Origin: Clostridia bacterium
Lineage (GTDB): Bacteria > Bacillota > Clostridia > Oscillospirales > CAG-272
Length of the DNA: 38,232 nucleotides
NCBI GenBank assembly: GCA_017481225.1
Contig: JAFUPM010000054.1
Location: 1 to 38,232 of the forward strand
Direction: 5' to 3'
A model generated the notes under the pieces. That model was not told the DNA's origin and made no database searches. It was given only the letters and a program-made list of their open reading frames with translations. Of this stretch, positions 29,972 to 38,232 are shown in pieces. Each line of letters begins with the position of its first letter. Within the stretch, counting starts at the first letter, position 1. The translations under genes were made by a program, and so were the position numbers.

Positions 29972-32605
29972 TTAACCAAGCTTTGCAAGGCTCTGCGCCA
30001 AAGCCTCGCGCACCTCGAGGTAACGCTTAAGCTTTGCGCGCTCACCCTCGATTACCTGTGCGGGAGCCTTGGAAACGAAGCCCTCGTTAGACAGCTTCTT
30101 TTCTATTCTTTCGATTTCACCGTCGTTCTTCTTCTGCTCCGAAAGAAGGCGAGCCCTCTCCTTCTCAAAGTCAATAACCTCGCTGAGAGGAATATAGAGT
30201 GAGCCTGCATCCGTAGCAATTGCAACGGCATCGTCGGACTTATACTCGTCTGTAATAATGACCTCGGAGGCAGAAGCGAGCTTTTCAAGTATTTTCGCAG
30301 CGCGCAGGAAGGTGTCTTTATACTTTGTAACTACGTAGAGCTTAGCCTTCTTTGAGGGAGGAACGTTCATCTCAGCGCGTCTTGCTCTGATAGCTGTGAT
30401 AGCCGTGATAATTCTCTCCACGTCCTCCTCGTCAGCCTTGTAAACCAAGGACTCACAGAACTTAGGATATGCGGATATCATTATAGACTCATCGCTGTGA
30501 GGCAACGCCTGATAAATCTCCTCGGTGATGAAGGGCATATAGGGATGAAGGAGCTTAAGGATACCCGTGAGCACGTGTACGAGAACCCTCTTTGCAGTGA
30601 GAGAGGCGGCACCCGTGTCGAAAATACGGCTCTTTGCCATCTCGATATACCAGTCGCAGAAGGTGTCCCAGGTGAAGGAATAAATCTCCTGCAGAGCAAC
30701 GCCAAGCTCGTAGCTGTCTACGTTGTCGTTGACGGTTTTTGCAAGGGAGTTGAACCTCGAGAGTACCCATTTATCTTCAATTGTCATATCCTCGTCCTTA
30801 GGAAGTGTGAGAAGCTCTCCGTCCTCCTCGGTGAGGTTCATAAGCACGAATCTTGATGCGTTCCAGAGCTTGTTTGCGAAGTTTCTCGCCGACTCAATCT
30901 TCTCGTCGGAGAATCTCATATCGTTGCCGGGTGCATTACCCGTAGCAAGAGCAAATCTCAGAGCATCGGCTCCGTACTCCTCAATAACCTTCAAGGGGTC
31001 GATACCGTTGCCGAGAGACTTGGACATCTTCCTTCCCTGAGCGTCACGCACAAGACCGTGAATGAATACGGTGGAGAAGGGCTTCTTGCCCATATGCTCC
31101 ATACCCGAGAATATCATTCTGGAAACCCAGAAGAAGATAATATCGTAGCCCGTTACGAGAACGCTTGTGGGGTAGTATCTTTCAAGGTCGGCGGTTTTGT
31201 CGGGCCAGCCCATAGTAGAGAAGGGCCAGAGCGCAGAGGAAAACCAGGTGTCAAGCACGTCCTCCTCCTGTCTTAATGCGCCGCCGCACTTCGGGCAAAC
31301 GGTGATATCCTCCTTGGATACCTCCATATGACCGCATGCGTCGCAGTAGAAGGCGGGAATTCTGTGACCCCACCAGAGCTGACGGGAGATACACCAGTCG
31401 TGGCAGTTCTCCATCCAGTTGATATAAATTTTAGAGAATCTTTCGGGCTCGAATTTAACCTCACCCGACTCTACAACCTCAAGAGCAGGCTTAGCCAGAG
31501 GAGCCATCTTAACGAACCATTGGTCGCATGTGAGAGGCTCAACGGTAGTCTTACAGCGATAGCAGGTGCCTACGTTGTGGGAGCAGGGCTCGATTTTCAC
31601 AAGGTAGCCGCCTTCCTCAAGGTCGGATACGAGCGCGCGTCTTGCCTCGTATCTCTCCATACCTGCGTACTTGCCGCCGTACTCCGCGCTGATGGTTGCA
31701 TCGTCGTTCATAACCTTTATAATAGGAAGGTTGTGGCGTGCGCCGACCTCGAAGTCGGTGGGGTCGTGAGCAGGGGTAATCTTAACGCAGCCCGTACCGA
31801 AATCACGCTCAACGTACTCGTCGGCGATAACGGGGATTTCGCGGTTAACTATGGGAAGTATAAGAGTTTTGCCCACTAAGTGCGCGTATCTCTCGTCCTC
31901 GGGGTGAACCGCAACGGCAGTATCTCCCAGCATTGTCTCGGGTCTTGTGGTCGCGATAGTGACGAACTCGTCGGAGCCCTTGACGGGATATCTTATATGC
32001 CAGAAGGAGCCGGGCTGCTCTGTGTACTCAACCTCCGCGTCGGAAAGGGCAGTAAGGCAACGGGGACACCAGTTAATAATTCTATAGCCGCGATAGATAA
32101 GCCCCTTGTTGTAAAGGTTAACGAAAACCTCGCGCACAGCTCTGGAGCAGCCCTCGTCCATAGTGAACCTTTCGCGTGACCAGTCGCAGGAGGAGCCAAG
32201 CTTTTTCAGCTGGCTGATAATTCTGTTGCCGTATTGGTTTTTCCAATCCCAGACTCTCTCAAGGAACTTTTCGCGTCCAAGGTCGTATCTCGTAAGACCC
32301 TCGTTTACGCGGAGGGACTCCTCAACCTTTATCTGCGTCGCAATACCTGCGTGGTCGGTTCCGGGAACCCAAAGGGTAGAGTAGCCCTGCATACGCTTGG
32401 TACGGACAAGCACGTCCTGCAAGGTCTCGTCAAGGGCGTGACCCATATGGAGCTGACCCGTAACGTTTGGCGGAGGAATGACGATAGAGAAGGCGGGCTT
32501 CTTTTCGTCGGAGTCGGGCTCGAAGTATTTCTTCTCGCACCAGGTCTTGTAAATTCTGTCCTCGAACTCGCGAGGAGAGTAATTCTTTGCTAGTTCTTTT
32601 CTCAT
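29972..32605 (-). CDS. valS: Valyl-tRNA synthetase
   Basis: Class I synthetase charging tRNA-Val, 877 residues, normal length. HIGH motif is HMGH at 53-56 ([13 protein letters not shown]), KMSKS at 526-530 ([11 protein letters not shown]), with the editing CP1 domain between ([24 protein letters not shown]). The zinc-binding [15 protein letters not shown] and CYRCKT are present. The C-terminal coiled coil (about 810-877, [19 protein letters not shown]) is the tRNA-binding arm. ATG 32605 is preceded by AAAGGA. Expression is controlled by the T-box leader at 32798-33046. An LRR protein gene and a HAD gene follow in the operon. Confidence 0.98.
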   Translation of the reverse strand: MRKELAKNYSPREFEDRIYKTWCEKKYFEPDSDEKKPAFSIVIPPPNVTGQLHMGHALDETLQDVLVRTKRMQGYSTLWVPGTDHAGIATQIKVEESLRVNEGLTRYDLGREKFLERVWDWKNQYGNRIISQLKKLGSSCDWSRERFTMDEGCSRAVREVFVNLYNKGLIYRGYRIINWCPRCLTALSDAEVEYTEQPGSFWHIRYPVKGSDEFVTIATTRPETMLGDTAVAVHPEDERYAHLVGKTLILPIVNREIPVIADEYVERDFGTGCVKITPAHDPTDFEVGARHNLPIIKVMNDDATISAEYGGKYAGMERYEARRALVSDLEEGGYLVKIEPCSHNVGTCYRCKTTVEPLTCDQWFVKMAPLAKPALEVVESGEVKFEPERFSKIYINWMENCHDWCISRQLWWGHRIPAFYCDACGHMEVSKEDITVCPKCGGALRQEEDVLDTWFSSALWPFSTMGWPDKTADLERYYPTSVLVTGYDIIFFWVSRMIFSGMEHMGKKPFSTVFIHGLVRDAQGRKMSKSLGNGIDPLKVIEEYGADALRFALATGNAPGNDMRFSDEKIESARNFANKLWNASRFVLMNLTEEDGELLTLPKDEDMTIEDKWVLSRFNSLAKTVNDNVDSYELGVALQEIYSFTWDTFCDWYIEMAKSRIFDTGAASLTAKRVLVHVLTGILKLLHPYMPFITEEIYQALPHSDESIMISAYPKFCESLVYKADEEDVERIITAITAIRARRAEMNVPPSKKAKLYVVTKYKDTFLRAAKILEKLASASEVIITDEYKSDDAVAIATDAGSLYIPLSEVIDFEKERARLLSEQKKNDGEIERIEKKLSNEGFVSKAPAQVIEGERAKLKRYLEVREALAQSLAKLG

Positions 32606-32797
32606 TTTATTTTTTCCTTTCGGTTTTTAATCCTTTTAATCTGCCGCGCGCCTGCCTTGAAGGCTTATATCTCGGCTTGCTTTCTCACAATCCGCGCCGA
32701 GCCTCTCGCTTCGTGCGCCTGTGACTTGGTTTTCAAATCTTTTCAGCTCGAATACGGCAATTTATCCCCGATTTTATCCCAATTTGAAACTTCAAAT

Positions 32798-33046
32798 AAA
32801 AAACCCCAAGACAACCGTAGCTGTCTTGGGGCGAAAAATCGCGGTACCACCCAAATTCGGAGCAAAGCTCCCTCAAAGGCTGAAAAGCCATAGCAAATAA
32901 CGGTGCTGACCGTCGGGTTCTAATAGGCGCACAGCCCCTCTTCCCGAATACTGCGGGGCGACCTTCGTACACCGACTGCGAGGCTCGCACCAACCGCCCC
33001 GTCTCTGCCTTTCCGCGCGCGTACTACTCCTCCCCGAGGAATGAAC
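32798..33046 (-). ncRNA. T-box riboswitch leader of valS
   Basis: On the minus strand the leader contains the stem I features AGTA (in GGAGTAGTAC), AGAGACGGGGCGG and GGTTGGTGCGAGCC, the T-box sequence TGGGTGGTACCGCGA (about 32839-32853), and an intrinsic terminator CCCCAAGACA-N8-TGTCTTGGGG (32804-32831) followed by six Ts. This is the classical tRNA-sensing transcription attenuator: uncharged tRNA-Val pairs its acceptor end with the T-box and prevents the terminator. The downstream gene implies a valine specifier codon, and a GTA at GCAGTATTC or a GTC at AAGGTCGCC are candidates, but I could not fold stem I well enough to choose. The long stretch between terminator and start codon (32606-32797) shows no further element. 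Confidence 0.93.
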
Positions 33047-33052
33047 GTAAAT

Positions 33053-33081
33053 ATTTTAGCATAAAATATATGCTTTGTCAA
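33053..33081 (-). promoter_or_regulatory. Promoter of the valS operon
   Basis: On the minus strand, perfect -35 TTGACA (33076-33081), a 17-base spacer and -10 TAAAAT (33053-33058). The spacer contains AGCATA-N5-TATGCT. It begins only 19 bases after the stop of the YolD-like gene. Confidence 0.87.
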
Positions 33082-33099
33082 TCTTTTTCTGAAAATATC

Positions 33100-33537
33100 T
33101 TACGTACCGCCTCGCTCAATCATATCGCGGTACAAATTCGAGTCGATAGAAATTATATCACCGAAGGGAATTTCAACTCCGCCTACCGTGAGGAGCATCT
33201 CCTGCTCCATAAGCTTCGTCAGCCGTCCCGTGGCGGTTTTGTACTCTCCGCCGCCCTTTCGCCTGTCGGGAACGAAATAGCAAATGCTGACCTCGGGCTC
33301 CGCGTCCGCAATGCATGGGAGCAAATTCCACCAGCGGTCAAGGCTCTCCTTCATATCCTCGTCGGGCTCAATTCTGCGCATAGTCAGCCTTGCCGCCTCC
33401 TCAATGGAGTCCTCGTATCCCGTCAGCGCGTCAAAGGGTGCAAACTGCGCCGCCCTTGCCGACCTGGACATTCTCGCGTGCCTCTCGGAGGTAGGGCAGG
33501 GAAGGTCTATTATATCGCTGTAATCTCTATCCTTCAC
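33100..33537 (-). CDS. YolD-like small protein paired with a Y-family polymerase
   Basis: A 145-residue protein beginning MKDRDYSDIIDLPCPTSERHARMSRSARAAQFAPFDALTGYEDSIEE. This block (DIIxLPxxxSxxHxRMSxxxRAAQFAPFxALTGY) is typical of YolD-like or related small proteins encoded beside Y-family polymerases in Clostridia. The second half contains ITYF-like VSICYFVPDRRKGGGEYKT and a C-terminal beta region (EIPFGDIISIDSNLY). The function is not defined; it may modulate the polymerase. It overlaps the polymerase gene by four bases, so the two are coupled. No terminator follows it; transcripts would run into the valS leader. Confidence 0.82.
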   Translation of the reverse strand: MKDRDYSDIIDLPCPTSERHARMSRSARAAQFAPFDALTGYEDSIEEAARLTMRRIEPDEDMKESLDRWWNLLPCIADAEPEVSICYFVPDRRKGGGEYKTATGRLTKLMEQEMLLTVGGVEIPFGDIISIDSNLYRDMIERGGT

Positions 33538-35036
33538 GCCTTGTGACCTCCTATCTGCCCGTTTCTGTCCATACCGGTTGCGCCCTCCTCAAGGCTCATT
33601 CCCTTGACGATAGCGTTGCGTCCGAACCTCTCCTTTATATCAAGCACTGCGTGCTGAAGCTTCGAGTCGCGCGCCCTTGCCTCCTTAAGCGCACGCTCTC
33701 CCGCCTCGTCTCTCTGAGAGAAGAAATCTAACTGTTCAACTCGCGGAGTATTTTCGTACTCCTCCTCGGTGAGTGTATCCGTCGCAACGATGTTAATTCG
33801 CCTAATAAGTAAACTATCATTTACAATTTTATCGAAAATTTCACCCGTAGCTGCAATTATCTCGCCGCTTGACGACGTATATCCTTGTAATTTTACGGTG
33901 CCGTGAGCGTGCTTCGGCACAGCCCTGCCGTAGTAGTCCTCCGTCACCTCGCCTCGGTATCCCATACTACCCGTAACGTTCTCCGAGTCGTAGTTTACCG
34001 TAAGGGTTATCTTCTCCGTAAGCAGCCCCTTTGCCGCAAGGTCCAGCGCCAGCTGGTCAGCCATCTCCAAGGCGACAATTCTGGCAGCTTTGGCTTCGTA
34101 GGCGCAGTGCAGAACCTGACCGGCTCCAAGACTTTTTGCCGAGGGCTTATACGACTTTATATCCTCCATAGTGCAGCTCTCATATCCCCACGCGTGGTCA
34201 ATAAGCAGCTCCGCGTTTACGCCGAAGGTGCGATATAAGCTCTCCTCGTTATGTCCTCTACCGTCACCGAAAACCGAGCATCTCGCAACGTCGCCCATAG
34301 TGTACAGCCCCATTGCCGCAAGCTTTTTTGCGTAGCCGTGACCCACGCGCCAAAAGTCGGTTATGGGCGTATGAGACCACAAAAGCTCTCTGTAGCTCCT
34401 CTCGTCCAGCTGCGCAATTCGCGCGCCAAGCTCGTCGGGCGGCAGCCTTTTCGCCACAATATCCATAGCCACCTTACAGAGATACAGATTAGTACCGATA
34501 CCTGCCGTCGCCGTAATACCCGTATTTTTCAGCACGTCGCGTATAATACGGACGGTAAGCTCCTTTGCCGTCATCTTGTATGAGGAAAGGTAATTCGTCA
34601 CGTCCATAAATACCTCGTCTATTGAGTAAACGTGTATATCCTCGGGCGCTATGTATTTAAGGTAGGTTTTGTAGATTTTCGTGCTGTATTCGATATATTT
34701 CGCCATTCTCGGAACAGCGGTAATATATCCAATAGCCAGCCTCGGATTGGCCCTTAGCTCATCGGCAAGATAGGACTCGCCCGAAAGCGACCCTGCCAAA
34801 GCCCGTCTTTTTGCGTTTGCCTGCTTCACCGAGGCAATAACCTCGAAAAGCCTTGGGCGTGAGCCTACTCCAAAGGACTTCAGGGAAGGGGATACCGCAA
34901 GGCAAATAGTCTTTTCGGTTCTGCTCGCGTCGGCTACGACGAGGTTTGTAGAAAGGGGGTCAAGCCCTCGCTCCACACACTCAACCGATGCGTAGAAGGA
35001 TTTTAAGTCAATAGCAATATAGGTCCTCTTCTTCAA
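33534..35036 (-). CDS. Y-family DNA polymerase (DinB/UvrX-type)
   Basis: A 500-residue translesion polymerase. The palm has the metal-binding AIDLKSFYASVEC (D10) and the catalytic YSIDEVFMDVT (D140, E141). TAGIGTNLYLCKVAMDIVAK is the family signature, then helix-hairpin-helix DNA-binding and the little finger (about 265-410). Near the C-terminus QLDFF (435-439) is a good beta-clamp-binding motif. It belongs to the UvrX/YqjW-UmuC-like group, more than to the housekeeping DinB. The start is TTG at 35036, with GGAGG nine bases upstream; no better ATG is present. Neither a clear LexA box nor another damage operator is visible upstream. Confidence 0.93.
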   Translation of the reverse strand: MKKRTYIAIDLKSFYASVECVERGLDPLSTNLVVADASRTEKTICLAVSPSLKSFGVGSRPRLFEVIASVKQANAKRRALAGSLSGESYLADELRANPRLAIGYITAVPRMAKYIEYSTKIYKTYLKYIAPEDIHVYSIDEVFMDVTNYLSSYKMTAKELTVRIIRDVLKNTGITATAGIGTNLYLCKVAMDIVAKRLPPDELGARIAQLDERSYRELLWSHTPITDFWRVGHGYAKKLAAMGLYTMGDVARCSVFGDGRGHNEESLYRTFGVNAELLIDHAWGYESCTMEDIKSYKPSAKSLGAGQVLHCAYEAKAARIVALEMADQLALDLAAKGLLTEKITLTVNYDSENVTGSMGYRGEVTEDYYGRAVPKHAHGTVKLQGYTSSSGEIIAATGEIFDKIVNDSLLIRRINIVATDTLTEEEYENTPRVEQLDFFSQRDEAGERALKEARARDSKLQHAVLDIKERFGRNAIVKGMSLEEGATGMDRNGQIGGHKA

Positions 35037-35067
35037 AGCGTCTCACCTCCCCGATAATCTCCCTTAT

Positions 35068-35096
35068 ATTTTACCACGGCAGAGGGAAAAAATCAA
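35068..35096 (-). promoter_or_regulatory. Promoter of the Y-family polymerase gene
   Basis: On the minus strand, -35 TTGATT (35091-35096), a 17-base spacer and -10 TAAAAT (35068-35073), about 30 bases before the TTG start. Confidence 0.78.
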
Positions 35097-35173
35097 CGGC
35101 AAACCCCGTTTTACGAGGAATTTTATCCAAATTTCTCCCGATTTAATATATTTGAAATATTTCCCAAAACCTC

Positions 35174-35201
35174 TTGACTTATTTTTTATTTCTGCTATAC
35201 T
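35174..35201 (+). promoter_or_regulatory. Promoter of the CapA-like gene
   Basis: -35 TTGACT (35174-35179), a 16-base spacer and -10 TATACT (35196-35201), about 39 bases before the start codon. Confidence 0.72.
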
Positions 35202-35239
35202 TAACCTAGTGATAAATAAAACTGCAAAGGAGCTTTAAT

Positions 35240-36340
35240 ATGAAATTACTTATAGGAGCAGACATAGTTCCGACCGCTGTTACAGAGCAGCTGTTCGTTG
35301 ACGGAGATAGCGAGAAGCTTTTCGGCAAAATAAACGGACTTGCCAAGGAGATGGACAGAATAATCATTAACCTTGAGTGCGCCCTTACCGACCACGACGG
35401 AGCCATCAAGAAGTTCGGTCCCAACCTTAAGGCTACCCCCGCTGCCGTGAACGGCATCAAGAACCTCGGTGTAACCGACGTTGCCCTCAGCAATAACCAC
35501 GTATTCGACTTCGGAATTAAGGGTCTCAGAGATACTATGGAGACTCTCGAAAAGGCCGGAATTCCTTACACGGGTATAGGGGAAAACGACGAGGACTCAA
35601 GAAAACCCTACTTCTTCGACGTTGAAGGAAAGCGCGTGTGCATCATCAACGTTTGTGAGCATGAGTATACCTACGCCCTCCCAGGCAGAATAGGCGCGAA
35701 CCCCTTCGACCCCTTCAAAACTATGATTGACATAAGAGAAGCACGCAGCAAATGCGACTATCTCATAGTCCTCTACCACGGCGGCAAGGAGTACTGCAAG
35801 TACCCCTCGCCAAGACTCCGCGACCTCTGCCGCGCTATGGTTTACCACGGCGCCGACGTCGTCCTGACTCAGCACAGCCATTGCGTAGGCTGCTACGAGG
35901 AGTACGAGGGCGGTCACATCGTCTACGGCCAGGGTAACTTCAACTTCGTTTACCCCGAGCTTGCCGAGAAAAATCCTCTCTGGTATACAGCCCTCTTAGT
36001 TGAGCTTGATATCGAGGACAAGATTAACGTTAAGTTCCACCCCATAGTCTGCACAAAGACGGGCTGCGACCTCGCTGAGGGTGATGAAGCCGCCGACATT
36101 ATGGCTGGCTTCGAGGAAAGATGCGAGGAGCTGAAAAACGGCAAATGGCGCGACGGCTGGCACGCCTTCTGTACCGACCCCGAGCGCGAATATTACCACG
36201 ACAAAATAGTAAACGCCTGCGAAACCGACATGCAAAAGCACGGCTTCGCCCACTACCTTGATTGCGAGGCGCATACCGACGTATGGCGCGAGCTGTATCC
36301 TACCTGGAACCTCACCAACGAAATCTCTGACGCTGAATAA
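35240..36340 (+). CDS. CapA/PgsA family metallophosphatase-like protein
   Basis: A 366-residue calcineurin-like protein of the CapA family, named for poly-gamma-glutamate capsule synthesis. Landmarks are LIGADIVPT (metal-binding Asp near residue 8), IINLECALT, ALSNNHVFDFG (Asn-His), VLYHGGKEY and TQHSHCVG with its HxH. CapA proteins are normally membrane-bound or exported; this one has no signal or membrane segment, so it is likely a soluble metallophosphatase of unknown substrate. AAAGGAG precedes the ATG. It has its own promoter and terminator and no capsule genes near it. Confidence 0.87.
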   Translation: MKLLIGADIVPTAVTEQLFVDGDSEKLFGKINGLAKEMDRIIINLECALTDHDGAIKKFGPNLKATPAAVNGIKNLGVTDVALSNNHVFDFGIKGLRDTMETLEKAGIPYTGIGENDEDSRKPYFFDVEGKRVCIINVCEHEYTYALPGRIGANPFDPFKTMIDIREARSKCDYLIVLYHGGKEYCKYPSPRLRDLCRAMVYHGADVVLTQHSHCVGCYEEYEGGHIVYGQGNFNFVYPELAEKNPLWYTALLVELDIEDKINVKFHPIVCTKTGCDLAEGDEAADIMAGFEERCEELKNGKWRDGWHAFCTDPEREYYHDKIVNACETDMQKHGFAHYLDCEAHTDVWRELYPTWNLTNEISDAE

Positions 36341-36398
36341 GCGTCGCATTACTGCGTTAAGCCTTCGACTCGGGAGGTTCGGATATCTACATAAGCAC

Positions 36399-36427
36399 AG
36401 GCTGCCCCCACCGCGGGGCAGCCTTTT
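36399..36427 (+). terminator. Intrinsic terminator after the CapA-like gene
   Basis: AGGCTGCCCC (36399-36408) and GGGGCAGCCT (36415-36424) form a 10-bp stem with a six-base loop followed by TTTCTTTG. Confidence 0.9.
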
Positions 36428-36504
36428 CTTTGTCCCCCGAAGAGGCTCTCGCGGTTGTGCGGCAAAGCTTTTTTTGGCAAAAATATAAAAATACGCGATA
36501 AATA

Positions 36505-36533
36505 TTTACAAATCCTAATTTTAGTGTTATAAT
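36505..36533 (+). promoter_or_regulatory. Promoter of the lipoprotein gene
   Basis: -35 TTTACA (36505-36510), a 17-base spacer and perfect -10 TATAAT (36528-36533). The leader is about 90-140 bases depending on the start codon. Confidence 0.82.
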
Positions 36534-36681
36534 GGAATTAACCGACAAGTGAAGTGTTGCTTTAGAGAACCCTTTCGTCTGCCTCTGGCTTTAGCTTGTC
36601 TTAATTCTGATTTCAAAAGGGGTGATAGAAATGTTTCCCGAAAATAAAGAAACAAAAACAAAAAACAGGAAAGGAAAAGCT

Positions 36682-38232
36682 ATGAAAAGAATACTTAAAA
36701 GCAAAGCAATTGCAATTCTTGCCTTGATAGTTCTTGCGGCAACGCTGCTTGTCAGCTGCGGCAAGGTGGACTTCAAGGTAGACTTCGTCGTTGACGATGC
36801 GGTAGTATATACCGTCAACACCACAGGCAGCGAAGTCATAAAGATGCCCGACAATCCCACCAAGGAGGGCTATGAATTCAAGGGTTGGTATTGGGATAAG
36901 GATAGCTGGCAGCGTCCATTCACCGCTAACTCTCTGCTTGATACTCCCCTTACGGGGGATATGAAGGTGTATGCAAAATTTGACAAGACAGGCAGTAATG
37001 CTATCGAGACTTTGCCTATACCCGGCACGGCGTATCATCTGTTTATTGACCAGGAGAACGTCGGCAAGAGATATTACCTTGACGGAAACGTCAGCGGCTA
37101 TCACCTGGGTGTAACGGATAATCTCGAGAATGCGCTCAACGTTTACGTTGAGGATGCAGGCATTACGGGCAAATACAATCTGTTCTGCGTCAAGGGTAAT
37201 GAGAGACTGTACATAAATATCGTTAAGAGCGGTACTTATTATAACGCAGTATTCAATAACGCTCCCATTACGGCGTACGATTACGACCTTACGCTGAAAA
37301 CCTTTATTGGTACAATAGACGGTAACAAGCTACTTCTCGGTACTAATTCTACCCAGGATTACGCGAGAATAGGCACGCGCTACCTTAACGAGCAAAGCTT
37401 TATTTCTCACCTGGTAATCTCCGCGACTCCCGATAGCCAGATTCCCGGCGTATCCGCTACCGAAACCAATATTGCCGGCGCCGTTTCGGGAGCCCTTGGC
37501 ATATACAAGGTATCCGGCACGGTTGTTGGAGTAAACGCGCAGTCCTTCCTTATCAAGGACGATAGCGGAATGATTCTCGTTTATATGGGCTCCTCCTGGA
37601 CCGCAGACGTTACTGTAGGTGACGTTGTGACTGTCGAGGGAAAAACCACCGTTTACGCAGGCGCAAAGCAGTTTACTAAGGACGCGGAATATACCAAAAC
37701 CTCCGCCACCACCGTGGTTCTCCCCGAGCCCGACGAGCTTACGGCAGCAGAGCTTTCGGCGCTTGCAGGTGCTGAGAGCATTACTCCGAAGCTTGTGAAG
37801 CTTACAGGCGTTCTCTCTATCTCAGGCACTTATTATAACCTCTCCGTTTCCGGCTCCTCGGTTAAGGGAAGCATTGCTTACCCCACCTCCGATGATGCGG
37901 CAGCTCTCGCGGCTCTGAACGGAAAGACCATAGAGGTTGTGGGATATCTCGTCGGTCTGACGGGTACGGACACACAGAAATATGCGAACGTACTCGCAAT
38001 GTCGGTAGAAGAGGTTGACGTGCCCGGCGGTGAGGAGCCCGACACTCCCGACACTCCCGACACCCCCGATACACCCGACGAGCCTGACACACCCGACGTA
38101 CCTTCTGCAACCGAGGCAACAATCGCTGAGGTAATCGCAGGTGAGATAGGACTCTACAAGGCAACGGGCGTGGTAGTAGGCTATAACGCTCAGTCCTTCA
38201 TTCTTAAGGACGATAGCGGAATGATACTCGTC
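36682..38232 (+). CDS. Surface lipoprotein with InlB-type repeat and OB-like modules, 3' end cut off
   Basis: A lipoprotein of at least 517 residues running off the window. The signal is MKRILKSKAIAILALIVLAA followed by the lipobox LLVSC, with the lipidated Cys at residue 26. An InlB B-repeat (Listeria-Bacteroides repeat) follows at about 45-100 (NPTKEGYEFKGWYWD, MKVYAKF). Then comes a region of unknown type (about 105-265), then an OB-like module at about 270-340 (GIYKVSGTVVGVNAQSFLIK, DDSGMILVYMG). A Pro-Asp-Thr linker (PDTPDTPDTPDTP, bases 38038-38100) leads to a second copy of that module (GLYKATGVVVGYNAQSFILK) that is cut by the edge. ATG 36682 has AAAGGA upstream; an in-frame ATG at 36631 with AGGGGTGAT is a rival that adds 17 basic residues. 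Extracellular binding or adhesion role, inferred only. Confidence 0.88.
   Translation, partial: MKRILKSKAIAILALIVLAATLLVSCGKVDFKVDFVVDDAVVYTVNTTGSEVIKMPDNPTKEGYEFKGWYWDKDSWQRPFTANSLLDTPLTGDMKVYAKFDKTGSNAIETLPIPGTAYHLFIDQENVGKRYYLDGNVSGYHLGVTDNLENALNVYVEDAGITGKYNLFCVKGNERLYINIVKSGTYYNAVFNNAPITAYDYDLTLKTFIGTIDGNKLLLGTNSTQDYARIGTRYLNEQSFISHLVISATPDSQIPGVSATETNIAGAVSGALGIYKVSGTVVGVNAQSFLIKDDSGMILVYMGSSWTADVTVGDVVTVEGKTTVYAGAKQFTKDAEYTKTSATTVVLPEPDELTAAELSALAGAESITPKLVKLTGVLSISGTYYNLSVSGSSVKGSIAYPTSDDAAALAALNGKTIEVVGYLVGLTGTDTQKYANVLAMSVEEVDVPGGEEPDTPDTPDTPDTPDEPDTPDVPSATEATIAEVIAGEIGLYKATGVVVGYNAQSFILKDDSGMILV

Overview
The window looks like a chromosomal piece of an uncultured member of the Clostridia (Bacillota), probably gut-associated. 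The grounds are the ylm-type order yggS-sepF-yggT-lspA, Mini-RNase III, the trmK-nif3 pair, a T-box leader in front of valS, strong purine-rich ribosome binding sites and many TTGATT/TTGACA-17-TATAAT promoters. I see no rRNA, tRNA, CRISPR array, insertion sequence or phage module.

Layout. (1) 1-2455, minus strand: yggS-sepF-yggT-lspA, with an 83-bp tandem repeat between sepF and yggT. (2) 2500-11340, plus strand: mrnC-hisS-ygiQ, a spacer with DnaA-box-like sites, then a PcrA/UvrD helicase, an M16 peptidase and a HAD phosphatase. (3) 11446-13304: a stand-alone intracellular GH123/DUF4091-like gene. (4) 13367-18357: prfB (minus) divergent from DUF1858-trmK-nif3, a hairpin array and two unrecognised membrane-associated genes. 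(5) 18404-26812: an AraC regulator divergent from a seven-gene catabolic cluster (Gfo/Idh/MocA oxidoreductase, amidohydrolase, TIM-like isomerase, YjbQ protein, arabinose/fucose-isomerase-like protein, FGGY kinase, SGNH hydrolase). (6) 26874-33081, minus strand: uridine kinase-like gene and a T-box-controlled valS-LRR-HAD operon. (7) 33100-35096, minus strand: a Y-family DNA polymerase with a small YolD-like partner. (8) 35174-38232, plus strand: a CapA-like metallophosphatase and a truncated surface lipoprotein with an InlB-type repeat and duplicated OB-like modules.

Two things stand out. First, the AraC-linked cluster looks like an undescribed sugar or polyol route: it has isomerase, kinase and triose/tetrulose-phosphate-isomerase-like steps but no aldolase or transporter. 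Its TIM-like enzyme has Gly where the family has Asn in the NxK motif, and its YjbQ protein has Asp in place of one conserved His. Second, intergenic DNA is unusually rich in tandem repeats. At four separate genes (prfB, nif3, the FGGY kinase and a HAD gene) the repeated unit spans the stop codon, so the gene's 3' end is copied downstream. Three further arrays (83 bp, 73 bp built of three hairpins, 34 bp with alternating variants) lie between other genes. Housekeeping assignments are firm; the substrate of the cluster and the meaning of the repeats are inference.
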